A DNA stretch of 64,000 nucleotides, taken from positions 310,001 to 374,000 of the forward strand of contig NZ_LGKN01000003.1 in NCBI RefSeq assembly GCF_001306175.1, in the 5' to 3' direction. Position 1 is the first letter of the stretch, and each line of letters opens with the position of its first letter. Under the pieces are notes generated by a model. The model saw only the letters and a list, made by a program, of their open reading frames with translations. It was not told where the DNA came from and did not search any database. The stretch comes from Ardenticatena maritima (GTDB lineage: Bacteria; Chloroflexota; Anaerolineae; Ardenticatenales; Ardenticatenaceae). A program made the translations under genes and the position numbers. Of this stretch, positions 9,032 through 17,415 are shown in pieces.

Positions 9032-9979
9032 ATGACCACGCGCAGTGTGGAAGTTGACGGGCGCACAATCGAAGTGCCGCGTTGGGACAAGGTGCTCTTT
9101 CCCGATGATGGGCTGACCAAGGGCGATCTGGTCTGCTATTACCAGCGTATCGCCCCGACCATGTTGCCGCATGTGCGTGGTCGCCTCGTCTCTCTACAAC
9201 GCTTCCCCAATGGCATTGCCGAAGCGGGCTTTTTCCAGAAAGAAGCCCCCGACTACTTTCCCGACTGGATGCCCCGCTGGTCTGTCTATGTGCATGAAGA
9301 TGAGCGCCACCAGCCCCAAGTCTATCTCGATACCGCCGCGACGCTTGTGTACCTGGCGGCGCAAGCCACCATCACCCCCCATGTGTGGCTGAGCCGTGTG
9401 CCGCACATCACGCGCCCCGACCGTCTCATTTTCGACCTCGACCCACCCGAAGGCGCGTCGTTTGAGGTGGTGCGCCGCGCCGCGCTCGACTTGCGCGCTA
9501 CATTGCAGCAACTCGACGTCCCCGCGTTTGCCATGACAACCGGCTCGCGCGGTTTGCATGTCGTGGTGCCGCTCCAAGCCGACGCCGTGTTTGAAGAAAC
9601 ACGCGCACTGGCGCGCGCCATTGCTGAACACCTGGCGCGGCAATTCCCTGAACGCTACACCACCGCCCTGCGGCGTGAAGAACGCCGGGGGCGGCTCTTC
9701 CTCGATTACCTGCGCAACGCCTACGGGCAAACCACCGTCGCCCCGTACGCCGTTCGGGCGCGTCCTGGTGCACCGGTTGCCACACCGCTTGACTGGCGCG
9801 ACGTGCAACGTCCCGACATGCACGCCCAACGGTTCACCGTGCGCACCATTTTTCGCCGCCTGGCGCAAAAACCCGACCCCTGGCGGGAGATAGACCGCCG
9901 GGCGGTTTCAGTGCGTTCCTTGCACAACGCCCTTCAGCGCCACGGTATCAATCCTAGCCCAGAGGATGAGAGACGATGA
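9032..9979 (+). CDS. Stand-alone LigD-type polymerase domain (archaeo-eukaryotic primase superfamily)
   Basis: A 315-residue protein equal to the polymerase domain of LigD, the bacterial end-joining enzyme, without ligase or 3'-phosphoesterase domains. Such domains add ribo- or deoxynucleotides at broken DNA ends or gaps. Visible motifs are VPRWDKVLFP near the start, FDLDPPEG (catalytic DxD), GSRGLHVVVPL (second motif with His) and FLDYLRN (third acidic motif). AGGAG lies 7 nt before ATG 9032. The frame also opens at ATG 9008, without a binding site. Its stop overlaps the start of the MalT-like gene by 4 bp. No ku gene is in the window, so an end-joining role is inference. Confidence 0.88.
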   Translation: MTTRSVEVDGRTIEVPRWDKVLFPDDGLTKGDLVCYYQRIAPTMLPHVRGRLVSLQRFPNGIAEAGFFQKEAPDYFPDWMPRWSVYVHEDERHQPQVYLDTAATLVYLAAQATITPHVWLSRVPHITRPDRLIFDLDPPEGASFEVVRRAALDLRATLQQLDVPAFAMTTGSRGLHVVVPLQADAVFEETRALARAIAEHLARQFPERYTTALRREERRGRLFLDYLRNAYGQTTVAPYAVRARPGAPVATPLDWRDVQRPDMHAQRFTVRTIFRRLAQKPDPWREIDRRAVSVRSLHNALQRHGINPSPEDERR

Positions 9980-12618
9980 CCGAGCGAGAACCGACCACCC
10001 TGTTATTGGCAACCAAATGGCGCATTCCCCCCACGCGGGAAACACTGGTTGTGCGCACGCGCCTGCTCGATGCACTCGACGCCGCTGTGCAGAATGCCAT
10101 CACGCTGGTTTCGGCGCCCGCTGGGTATGGCAAAACCACCTTGCTCGCCCATTGGGCGCGTGAACGCCGCCAACCCGTCGCCTGGTTCACCATTGACGAA
10201 ACCGACAACGAGCCGGTGCGGTTTTGGGCGTATGTAGTGCAAGCGTTGCGCACCCATTGGCCTGCTGTGGCACAGGTGGCGCATTGGCTGGAAGCCCCCC
10301 AACCGTTCGACGAGCACGCCTTCGTGATGAATGTGCTCAATGTCCTGCTCGACCTCGGCGAACCCGTCATCCTGGTGCTTGACGATTACCACCTTATCCA
10401 CCATGCGGGTATTCATCGCGCGCTCACCTTCTGGCTGGAACACCAGCCGCCCAACGTGCATGTCGTGTTCGCCACGCGCAGCGACCCCCCATTGCCGTTG
10501 GCGCGCTGGCGCGTGCGCAACCGTATCAGCGAATTGCGCGCCGCCGATTTGCGCTTCACCATCGAAGAAGCCGGCGCGTTTCTCAACGAAATCATGGGGT
10601 TGCACCTGGCGGATGACGTGGTGGCGACGCTGGAAGCCCGCACCGATGGCTGGGCGGCAGCGTTGCACCTGGCGGCGCTTTCGTTGCAAGAAACAGGCGA
10701 CGTCCAGCGCCTGCTCAATTCGTTTGAAGGCGACCATCATTACATTGTTGACTATCTCGCGCAGGAAGTGTTGGTGCAACAACCGGAAACGGTGCGCACC
10801 TTCTTGCTCTTCACCGCCCCACTCGACACGTTCAACGCTGATTTGTGCAACGCCGTGCTTCAGCGTGAGGATAGCCGCGCACTGCTGGATGAACTCGAAC
10901 AGCGCAACCTGTTCATCGAACCGCTCGACGCCCGCCGCGAGTGGTATCGCTACCACCCACTGATGCAAACCTTCTTGCGCGCCATGCTGAAACGCGAACA
11001 CCCTGAGGGTGTGCGCCTGGTACACCGCCGCGCTGCGCACCGGTATGCCGCGCGCGACATGGTGCGCGAAGCGGTTCACCATGCGCTTGCCGCCGAAGAA
11101 TGGCCCCTGGCGGTTTCACTCTTACAGCACGCCGGGCCGGTCATGTTGCTCAAAGGGGAATGGCACACCGTGCGCACCTGGCTGGAACGCTTGCCCGACG
11201 CCTGGCGGCGGCGCGAACCGCACATGGCGATGCTCTTTGCGTGGACCATGCTCGACCCCACACACCGCCACCTGCTTGATGAACAGATTGCCCTTGCCGA
11301 ACAGGTGCTTTCACAAGCCGAAGGGCTTCCCCCTGATGAACGCCGCTTGCTCGAAGGGCAACTGGAAGCCCTGCACGCATACGCCGCCCTGACCGACGGC
11401 AAGCCTGACCTGGCGGTGGAGCATGCCGAAGCCGCGCTGGATTTGTTGCCGCATGATGAAACCTTATTGCGGGGGCTGCTTTCGCTCATGCTGACCTACG
11501 CCTACCGCCTGCAAGGTGAAAACGACGCCGCCAATGAAGCCCTGGCGCGAATTGAAAGGCTCTCACAGCGCGCCGAAGGGACGCCCATTCGCCTCATGCG
11601 GGCGGCGTTGCACCTGATGCAGGGACATTTGCGCCTTGCCGCCGAGCAGTTTCGCTTTCTGCTCAACCAGGAAGAAAGCCCTTTCTATCGGAGCGTGGCG
11701 GCGTTTGGTTTGGTGCAATTGCTCTACCAGTGGAACCGTCTCGACGAAGCCGAGGCGCTCATCCAGCAGACATTGGCGATGGTGGGCGACGAGATGCCCG
11801 TGCTTGTCATGGGCTTGCACGCCATGAGCGCCTTCATCTGGCAGGCGCGCGGGCGAGCGGAAGAAGCGTCGCAGCAGATGGAGATTGTGCGTCAACATGT
11901 GGCGCGGTTGCCCCTGCTCTCCGCCCAGCGTGATTTGCAGGCGCTGGATGCGCTTCTGGCGTTGCGCCAGGGGCGTTTGGAAGAGGCGCGCGCCTGGGCG
12001 GCACGCCAGCCCAACGGGCGACAGAGTGAGCATTTGCCCGCCATGCACGAACTCACCATGCTGGTGCTCGTGCGCGTCTATCTTGCCGACCGTCAGCCGG
12101 ACAAAGCGTTGGAGATGTTGGAACGCGCCATGCCGTTTTCGCCTGGGCTGGCGGGGCGGCACCGTATTGAACTGCGTCTGTTGCGTGCGATGGCGCTCTA
12201 CCAGAAAGGCACTTTGACGGCGGCGCTGGATGTGCTGGAAGAAGCCTTGCGCCTGGCTGCTCCCGAAGCATACGTGCGCCTCTTTTTGGATGAAGGCGAA
12301 CTGATGCGGCAAATGTTGCTGGCGTTTCGCCGCCACAAACCCGACAGCGATGCTTGGGCGTTTGCGGCGGACCTGCTGGACATGATGCAGGGCGAACACA
12401 TGCCGGCGTCTGCAATGGTGTTGGAAGAACCATTGACCGAGCGCGAAATCGAAGTGGTGCGCTTGCTCGCCGCCGGTTTGACAGCCCCCCAGATTGCTGA
12501 GCAACTGACCGTTGCCCCAAGCACTGTACGCACGCATATCAAGAGCATTTACCGCAAACTCAACGTGCATAACAAAGTCGAAGCCGTGGAAGCGGCACGC
12601 CAACTTGGGTTGACATAA
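9976..12618 (+). CDS. MalT-like STAND ATPase with LuxR-type HTH (LAL regulator)
   Basis: An 880-residue one-component regulator. The N-terminal STAND NTPase has Walker A APAGYGKTT (47-55), Walker B VILVLDDYH (about 134-142) and the FATRSDPPLPLARWR segment typical of MalT/LAL proteins. A helical TPR-like region follows from about 370 to 800. The C-terminal LuxR HTH (about 816-875) shows LTEREIEVVRLLAAG and PSTVRTHIKSIYRKLNV. Its start (ATGA) overlaps the stop of the LigD-type polymerase gene, so the two are translated together. Family members bind DNA as ATP-dependent oligomers after sensing a ligand. The ligand is unknown here. Confidence 0.93.
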   Translation: MTEREPTTLLLATKWRIPPTRETLVVRTRLLDALDAAVQNAITLVSAPAGYGKTTLLAHWARERRQPVAWFTIDETDNEPVRFWAYVVQALRTHWPAVAQVAHWLEAPQPFDEHAFVMNVLNVLLDLGEPVILVLDDYHLIHHAGIHRALTFWLEHQPPNVHVVFATRSDPPLPLARWRVRNRISELRAADLRFTIEEAGAFLNEIMGLHLADDVVATLEARTDGWAAALHLAALSLQETGDVQRLLNSFEGDHHYIVDYLAQEVLVQQPETVRTFLLFTAPLDTFNADLCNAVLQREDSRALLDELEQRNLFIEPLDARREWYRYHPLMQTFLRAMLKREHPEGVRLVHRRAAHRYAARDMVREAVHHALAAEEWPLAVSLLQHAGPVMLLKGEWHTVRTWLERLPDAWRRREPHMAMLFAWTMLDPTHRHLLDEQIALAEQVLSQAEGLPPDERRLLEGQLEALHAYAALTDGKPDLAVEHAEAALDLLPHDETLLRGLLSLMLTYAYRLQGENDAANEALARIERLSQRAEGTPIRLMRAALHLMQGHLRLAAEQFRFLLNQEESPFYRSVAAFGLVQLLYQWNRLDEAEALIQQTLAMVGDEMPVLVMGLHAMSAFIWQARGRAEEASQQMEIVRQHVARLPLLSAQRDLQALDALLALRQGRLEEARAWAARQPNGRQSEHLPAMHELTMLVLVRVYLADRQPDKALEMLERAMPFSPGLAGRHRIELRLLRAMALYQKGTLTAALDVLEEALRLAAPEAYVRLFLDEGELMRQMLLAFRRHKPDSDAWAFAADLLDMMQGEHMPASAMVLEEPLTEREIEVVRLLAAGLTAPQIAEQLTVAPSTVRTHIKSIYRKLNVHNKVEAVEAARQLGLT

Positions 12619-12638
12619 AACCAAGAGGGGGACATGCA

Positions 12639-13160
12639 ATGAGCACAGGCACAATTCGCGTTGGGATTTTGACCGTGAGCGACCGCACAGCACGCGGCGA
12701 ATACGAAGACCGCAGTGGTCCCGTGATTGCTGAACTCATCGAGACCGAATTGGCGGGGGCGGTGGTTGCCGAGCGTGCCGTGGTTCCTGATGACGTGGAG
12801 GCGATTCAGCGGGTTTTGCGCCATTGGGCGGACGATGTGCGCCTCGACCTTATCCTCACCACGGGGGGCACAGGCTTCGCCCCGCGCGACCGCACCCCCG
12901 AAGCCACCCGCCCACTGCTTGATCGTGAAGCGCCGGGGCTGGTGGTGGCGATGCTCGTTGCCAGTTTGCAGGTGACGCCCCATGCCATGCTGAGCCGCCC
13001 GGCGGCGGGCATGCGTGGGCAAACGCTCATCATCAACTTGCCGGGAAGCCCCAAAGCCGTGCGTGAAAATCTGCAAACAATTTTGCCTGCCTTGCCGCAT
13101 GGGCTGGAATTGTTGCGTGAAGCGCCGGGCGCGTCCGAACGTCACGACCATCGGCGGTAG
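12639..13160 (+). CDS. Molybdenum cofactor biosynthesis protein, MogA/MoaB family
   Basis: A 173-residue protein of the family that adenylylates molybdopterin before molybdenum insertion. It shows VGILTVSDRTARGEYEDRSGP at the N-terminus, the nucleotide-binding TTGGTGFAPRDRTPEAT and INLPGSPKAVRENL. The length fits single-domain MogA/MoaB. A GAGGGGG site precedes the ATG, 20 bp after the MalT-like gene, so it may be third in that operon. No other molybdopterin genes are near. MogA and MoaB cannot be separated by eye. Confidence 0.9.
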   Translation: MSTGTIRVGILTVSDRTARGEYEDRSGPVIAELIETELAGAVVAERAVVPDDVEAIQRVLRHWADDVRLDLILTTGGTGFAPRDRTPEATRPLLDREAPGLVVAMLVASLQVTPHAMLSRPAAGMRGQTLIINLPGSPKAVRENLQTILPALPHGLELLREAPGASERHDHRR

Positions 13161-13313
13161 CCGCTCTTCTCCGTTTGGGTACCCCTCTGACGAATGTTTG
13201 CGCACCTTGCACAACTGAACAGCGATCTGTTTTGCCGCTCTTGCCCGTAGCAAATCCTTTTGTGCAACAGTACCATAGAAGCACGATGGAAGCCGGCAGA
13301 GCGCTCAATGCCG

Positions 13314-13344
13314 AGTGCACCCCCAGCAGGGGCGTGCACTTTTT
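13314..13344 (+). promoter_or_regulatory. Terminator-like hairpin in the amt leader
   Basis: AGTGCAC-CCCC (13314-13324) pairs with GGGG-C-GTGCACT (13329-13340) around AGCA, followed by TTTTT. It is an intrinsic-terminator structure ending 40 bp before the amt start. It may end the upstream operon or act as a 5' leader attenuator. The space left for a promoter downstream is too short. Confidence 0.65.
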
Positions 13345-13383
13345 GCTTTCACCCTGTCAACCTGAACGGAGGAGGGTTTGTTT

Positions 13384-14745
13384 ATGCGGAAACGTCTCAT
13401 CACGATCGGACTGGTACTCACGGTGCTCTTGGCGGTCTGGAGCACGCCGGCCTTTGCCCAAGGCGGCGATCCCGACGGTGCGGCGACGCTCGCAGCCGAC
13501 CCCTGGGCGCCGGTCAACTTTGTGTGGGTGTTGCTGGCGACGGTGTTGGTCTTCTTCATGCAGGCGGGTTTTGCCCTGGTGGAAGCCGGACTGACACGCG
13601 CCAAAAACACCGTCAACATTCTGACCAAAAACCTGTTGGATTTCTGTATTGCGGCACTGGCGTTCTTTGCCTTCGGCTTTGCGCTCATGTTTGGCGGTTC
13701 GGGTGCGCCGGGGTTGGAATCCGGCAACGCCTTCATTGGCACGTCGGGGTTCTTCCTGCTGAACGCCGCCTATGACGTGAACACGATTTTGCTCTGGCTC
13801 TTCCAGATGGTGTTTGCGGCGACTGCGGCAACTATTATTTCCGGCGCGATGGCCGAACGCACGAAGGTTGAAACCTATCTGGCGTACTCGTTCCTCGTGA
13901 GCGCGCTCATTTATCCCGTCTATGGTCACTGGGTCTGGGGCGGCGGTTGGCTGGGTGAATTGGGTGCGGTGGACTTTGCGGGGTCTGGTGTGGTGCATGC
14001 GGTGGGCGGTGTGTTGGCGCTCATCGGCGCTTGGAAACTGGGACCGCGCAAAGGGCGCTTTGACGCTGAAGGCCGCCCGCAGACGATACCCGCGCATAAC
14101 GTTGTGTATGTGGTGCTAGGGGTCTTCATCCTCTTCTTCGGCTGGTTCGGTTTCAATGCCGGCAGCACATTGGCAGCGACTGAATTGCGTATCTCGATTA
14201 TCGCCGCGAATACGGCATTGGCTGGTGTGGCGGGTGGCGTGCTGGTCATGTATGTGGGCTTGATGCGCACCGGACGCATTGATGTACTGGCGACATGCAA
14301 CGGCATTCTGGCCGGGTTGGTGGCTGTCACAGCGCCGTGCGCCTTCATTGCTCCGTGGGCGGCGATTGTCATCGGGGCTATTGGTGGAGCGATTATGCTC
14401 TGGGCGACTTCGTTCACTGAGCGCACGCTCAAAATTGACGACCCTGTGGGCGCATTTGCAGTACACGGCGCAACGGGCATTTGGGGTGTCTTGTCGGTCG
14501 CGATTTTTGCGGATGGCACATATGGCGATGTGGCGGGTCTGGTGGCAGGCAGCACCAGCCTCATCGTTCCGCAAGTGGTGAGTGTGGTGGCCTTGCTCGC
14601 CTGGACGGGGAGCGTCGGGTTCGTGCTCTTCACCCTGCTGGACAAGACCATGGGCTTGCGTGTCCCCGACGAAGACGAAGAAAAAGGCCTGGATGTGAGT
14701 GAGCACGGCTATCCGGCTTACGTCTCTGAACCGCAAAGTGCGTAA
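13384..14745 (+). CDS. amt: Ammonium transporter
   Basis: A 453-residue Amt/Mep/Rh channel for ammonium uptake across the cytoplasmic membrane. A cleavable signal peptide (TPAFAQ near residue 25) precedes about eleven transmembrane segments. The twin pore histidines are visible in SGVVHAVGG and FAVHGATGIWG. The conserved DFAGSGVVH segment and the C-terminal GLDVSEHGYPAY tail, used for PII control in the family, are present. ATG 13384 follows GGAGGAGGG by 7 nt. A TTG at 13378 is possible but lies too close to that site. There is no glnK/glnB next to it. A 30-codon gene follows. Confidence 0.96.
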   Translation: MRKRLITIGLVLTVLLAVWSTPAFAQGGDPDGAATLAADPWAPVNFVWVLLATVLVFFMQAGFALVEAGLTRAKNTVNILTKNLLDFCIAALAFFAFGFALMFGGSGAPGLESGNAFIGTSGFFLLNAAYDVNTILLWLFQMVFAATAATIISGAMAERTKVETYLAYSFLVSALIYPVYGHWVWGGGWLGELGAVDFAGSGVVHAVGGVLALIGAWKLGPRKGRFDAEGRPQTIPAHNVVYVVLGVFILFFGWFGFNAGSTLAATELRISIIAANTALAGVAGGVLVMYVGLMRTGRIDVLATCNGILAGLVAVTAPCAFIAPWAAIVIGAIGGAIMLWATSFTERTLKIDDPVGAFAVHGATGIWGVLSVAIFADGTYGDVAGLVAGSTSLIVPQVVSVVALLAWTGSVGFVLFTLLDKTMGLRVPDEDEEKGLDVSEHGYPAYVSEPQSA

Positions 14746-14780
14746 ACAAGAAACCAAAGGAACAGAAAGGAGCAAGCACA

Positions 14781-14873
14781 ATGGAAGCCATTTTGGGAGC
14801 CGCAGCGTTTGTCGTCATGTTCGGGATGTGGGTGATTGCCCCCCGCTACTTCCGCGCCGAAGAGCGTGAGTAA
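14781..14873 (+). CDS. 30-residue single-pass membrane peptide downstream of amt
   Basis: A short frame with a good ribosome binding site (AAAGGAG, 8 nt before ATG), 35 bp after amt and before the shared terminator. The product starts MEAILGAAAFVVMFGMWV, continues IAPRYFRAEERE and is one hydrophobic helix with a charged C-terminal tail. The charge pattern predicts a cytosolic C-terminus. Function is unknown. Position suggests an accessory peptide for the ammonium transporter, which is inference. Confidence 0.7.
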   Translation: MEAILGAAAFVVMFGMWVIAPRYFRAEERE

Positions 14874-14906
14874 ATCAACACACACCGCCAAGCCTTCTCT
14901 TCACGC

Positions 14907-14944
14907 AAAAAGCGACGCACCTGCATGGTGCGTCGCTTTTTTTA
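14907..14944. terminator. Bidirectional terminator between amt operon and MFS gene
   Basis: AGCGACGCACC (14911-14921) and GGTGCGTCGCT (14927-14937) form a perfect 11-bp stem. It has T residues on the right and A residues on the left, so it serves both converging units. Confidence 0.9.
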
Positions 14945-14974
14945 TTGGCGTTCTTTGGCGGTTTGAAGCGCGTT

Positions 14975-16165
14975 TCAAGACGGACGGGAAGAAGCCGGCA
15001 GGGGCGCGCCTTCTGTGGCGGGCATGCGAACCAGGACAAAAAGCCCCACGATGAACAGCACAACAGCCGCGGAAAAGTAAGCCGCCCAGCCGCCAAACCA
15101 GCCCAGCGCGCTATTGCCCCAAACAGGGCCGATAATGCGCCCCAAACTTTCCAGAGCGCTGCTGGCGCCTTGCACGCGCCCTTGCTCGCGGGGGTCGGCG
15201 GATTGGCTGAGCAGCGCGATGAGTGCCGGTTGCGCCATGGCTTGCCCCACGGCTGCAGGGACAAGAATGGCGACGAAGATGATGGGGTGGTAGGTGAAGG
15301 CGGCTGCCGCCAGGGAAATGGCCCCCAAGAGCAAGCCGTACGCCAGCGTGCGGCGTTCACCGATGCGGCGCGCAATGATGCGTACAGCGCCGCCTTGCAC
15401 CAGCGCGCCAATCGTGCCCACAATGCCAAGCACATAGCCGACTTCTTTCACGCCAAAGCCGAAGCGTTGAGCGGCAAAGAGCGCAAATGTGGTCTGATAC
15501 ACGGCGGCGGCAGCCCAATAAACCAGGTCAATGACCAGCCATTTCCCAAGCACCGGACGGCGCAGCAGTTCGGGAATATCGTGCCAGGGAAACTGGATGC
15601 GCATAGGACCGCGTTCGGTGTGGCTTTCCGGCAAGCCGAAGAAAGTCATCACAAGGGCAATCGCCGCCAGAAGCGCCGCACCCCAGGCTGGAGCGGCAAG
15701 CCCAAAGTTGGCAAGCAGACCGGCCAGCACCGGCCCCAAAATGAACCCCAACCCAAAGGCGGCGCCAATCAGGCCGTAGGCACCGGCGCGTTCTTCCCGC
15801 GTGGTGATGTCGCTGATGTAGGCGCGTGCTGTGGGAATGTTCCCCCCCGAAATGCCGTCCACGATGCGCGCGAGGAAGAGCATGGCGAGCGAGTTGGCCA
15901 GCGCCATCATCACGAACGAGATGACAGTGCCCAACAGGCTCAGGAGCAAAATGGGGCGGCGACCATATCGGTCGGAGAGTGCGCCCAAAACAGGTGTGGC
16001 AATCAATTGTGCCACGGAGTAGGAGGCGAAAAGTAAGCCCACTTGCCACTCGGTAGCGCCAAATTCGACGGCGTAGAGTGGCAAGAGGGGAATGATGATG
16101 CCAAAGCCAATCAGGTTGACAAAGATGATGGCAAAAATAATCAGCAGTTCTTTTTTGCGTTTCAT
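14975..16165 (-). CDS. MFS transporter, DHA1 (TetA-like) family
   Basis: A 396-residue, twelve-helix major facilitator. The N-terminal half shows NLIGFGIIIPLLPLYA and the loop 2-3 signature LGALSDRYGRRPILL. ARAYISDITTREERAGAYG is the usual segment before helix 5 in tetracycline-type exporters. Substrate cannot be assigned. The ATG 16165 was chosen over longer upstream frames because similarity begins there and GGAAAG is about 9 nt upstream. It stands 125 bp downstream of the glycosyltransferase pair on the same strand. Confidence 0.9.
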   Translation of the reverse strand: MKRKKELLIIFAIIFVNLIGFGIIIPLLPLYAVEFGATEWQVGLLFASYSVAQLIATPVLGALSDRYGRRPILLLSLLGTVISFVMMALANSLAMLFLARIVDGISGGNIPTARAYISDITTREERAGAYGLIGAAFGLGFILGPVLAGLLANFGLAAPAWGAALLAAIALVMTFFGLPESHTERGPMRIQFPWHDIPELLRRPVLGKWLVIDLVYWAAAAVYQTTFALFAAQRFGFGVKEVGYVLGIVGTIGALVQGGAVRIIARRIGERRTLAYGLLLGAISLAAAAFTYHPIIFVAILVPAAVGQAMAQPALIALLSQSADPREQGRVQGASSALESLGRIIGPVWGNSALGWFGGWAAYFSAAVVLFIVGLFVLVRMPATEGAPLPASSRPS

Positions 16166-16290
16166 AGGGCTGGCTTTCCTCTCCCGCTTGTGAAAGTAGG
16201 CGCAATCGTAGTAAAGAGAGGCGAAAAGGCAAATTGGGGAGAGGAAATTGGTGAGTGGAACATGCAAAACGATGCCGTCATGGGGGCGTT

Positions 16291-17415
16291 TCACCCGTTG
16301 GCTGTTTGGCGGTAGAGCGCCACTGTTTGTTGGGCGGTGGCTTCCCATGAAAAGCGTGCGGCTTGCGCCAGCCCTTGCGCCGCCAGCGTCTCGCGGAGTG
16401 TTGTGTCGTACAGGAGGCGTTCGAGCGCGGCGGCGATTGCGTTGGCGTCGTGAGGGTCGAAGAGCAAGGCGGCCTCGCCGGCGACTTCGGGCAGGCTTGA
16501 GACGTTGCTGCATGCGACGGGGACGCCACACGCCATGGCTTCAAGCACGGGGAGCCCAAAGCCTTCGTAGAGCGAGGGGAAGACGAACGCCAGCGCGGAG
16601 GCGTAGAGCGCGGGCAGGTCGTGTTCTTCCACAGGGCCGAGGAAGCGGATGTGTTGCTCGCCAAGCCCCAAATGCATGGCTAGTTGGAGCGGTTCCGGGT
16701 AGGCTGGTAGCCACGCGCCGGCGATAATGAGTGTGGTATCGGGGGGGCGCAGGGTTGCCCACGCACGGACAAGCCGCGTGAGATTTTTGTGTGGCTTGTT
16801 CGAGCCGACATAGAGCACGTAGCGCGCAGGCAGCCCCATGCGCGTGCGGGCTTCGGCCTGTTTTTCGGGGGGCAAAGGGCGAAAATGGCGGTCGGCGGCG
16901 AGTGGAATGACGTGCATACGGGTTGGATCCACGTTGAAAAAGGTTTGCATGTCGCGCGCGGTGGCGTGTGAAATGGCGATGATGGCGTCGGCGGTGCGAA
17001 TCGCCAGGCGCTTCATGAGGCGGAACAGCAAGCGCGCCCGCCATGAGACGTAGTAGGGGTAGCGCAGGGGGATGACGTCGTACACAGTCAGCAAGGTTGG
17101 GCGTTGTGGACGGTAGGGCATGAGGTAGTAGGGGCTGTGGTAGAGAGTGGCGCGCAGGTGATGCAAGAGCGATGGGATTTGCCATTGTTGGGGCGGCGTG
17201 AACGGCGATGTGTTGATGGGCAGGCAGGTTGTGCGTTGCCAGGCGTGTGGGCAGACCGGCTGACGTGCGGGAGCGTTGGGGCGGTAGAGCACCGTCATTT
17301 CTTCATCGGGCGTCAGCAGGCGGTCGAGGGCGTGCGCGAGGTGCGCCACATAGCGCCCAATGCCGGGAAAGTGGTTGGTTGCTGTGCGTGCGTCCAACAC
17401 GTAGTGGTGTTTCAC
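16291..17415 (-). CDS. Glycosyltransferase, GT4 type
   Basis: A 374-residue GT-B fold enzyme, probably adding a sugar from a nucleotide donor to a polysaccharide or lipid-linked glycan on the cytosolic face. The N-terminal half includes FPGIGRYVAHLAHAL. The C-terminal Rossmann half has YVGSNKPHKNL, IIAGAWL and the donor-binding FPSLYEGFGLPVLEAMACGVPV with the E-x7-E pattern. Its start overlaps the stop of the upstream glycosyltransferase gene by 4 bp, so the two form an operon. Sugar and linkage are unknown. Confidence 0.9.
   Translation of the reverse strand: MKHHYVLDARTATNHFPGIGRYVAHLAHALDRLLTPDEEMTVLYRPNAPARQPVCPHAWQRTTCLPINTSPFTPPQQWQIPSLLHHLRATLYHSPYYLMPYRPQRPTLLTVYDVIPLRYPYYVSWRARLLFRLMKRLAIRTADAIIAISHATARDMQTFFNVDPTRMHVIPLAADRHFRPLPPEKQAEARTRMGLPARYVLYVGSNKPHKNLTRLVRAWATLRPPDTTLIIAGAWLPAYPEPLQLAMHLGLGEQHIRFLGPVEEHDLPALYASALAFVFPSLYEGFGLPVLEAMACGVPVACSNVSSLPEVAGEAALLFDPHDANAIAAALERLLYDTTLRETLAAQGLAQAARFSWEATAQQTVALYRQTANG

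Noticed and set aside
14975-16531. Longer 518-residue version of the MFS transporter
   Set aside because: The 122 extra N-terminal residues are Arg/Pro-rich, lie partly inside the neighbouring glycosyltransferase gene and lack a binding site. The family fold begins at 16165.
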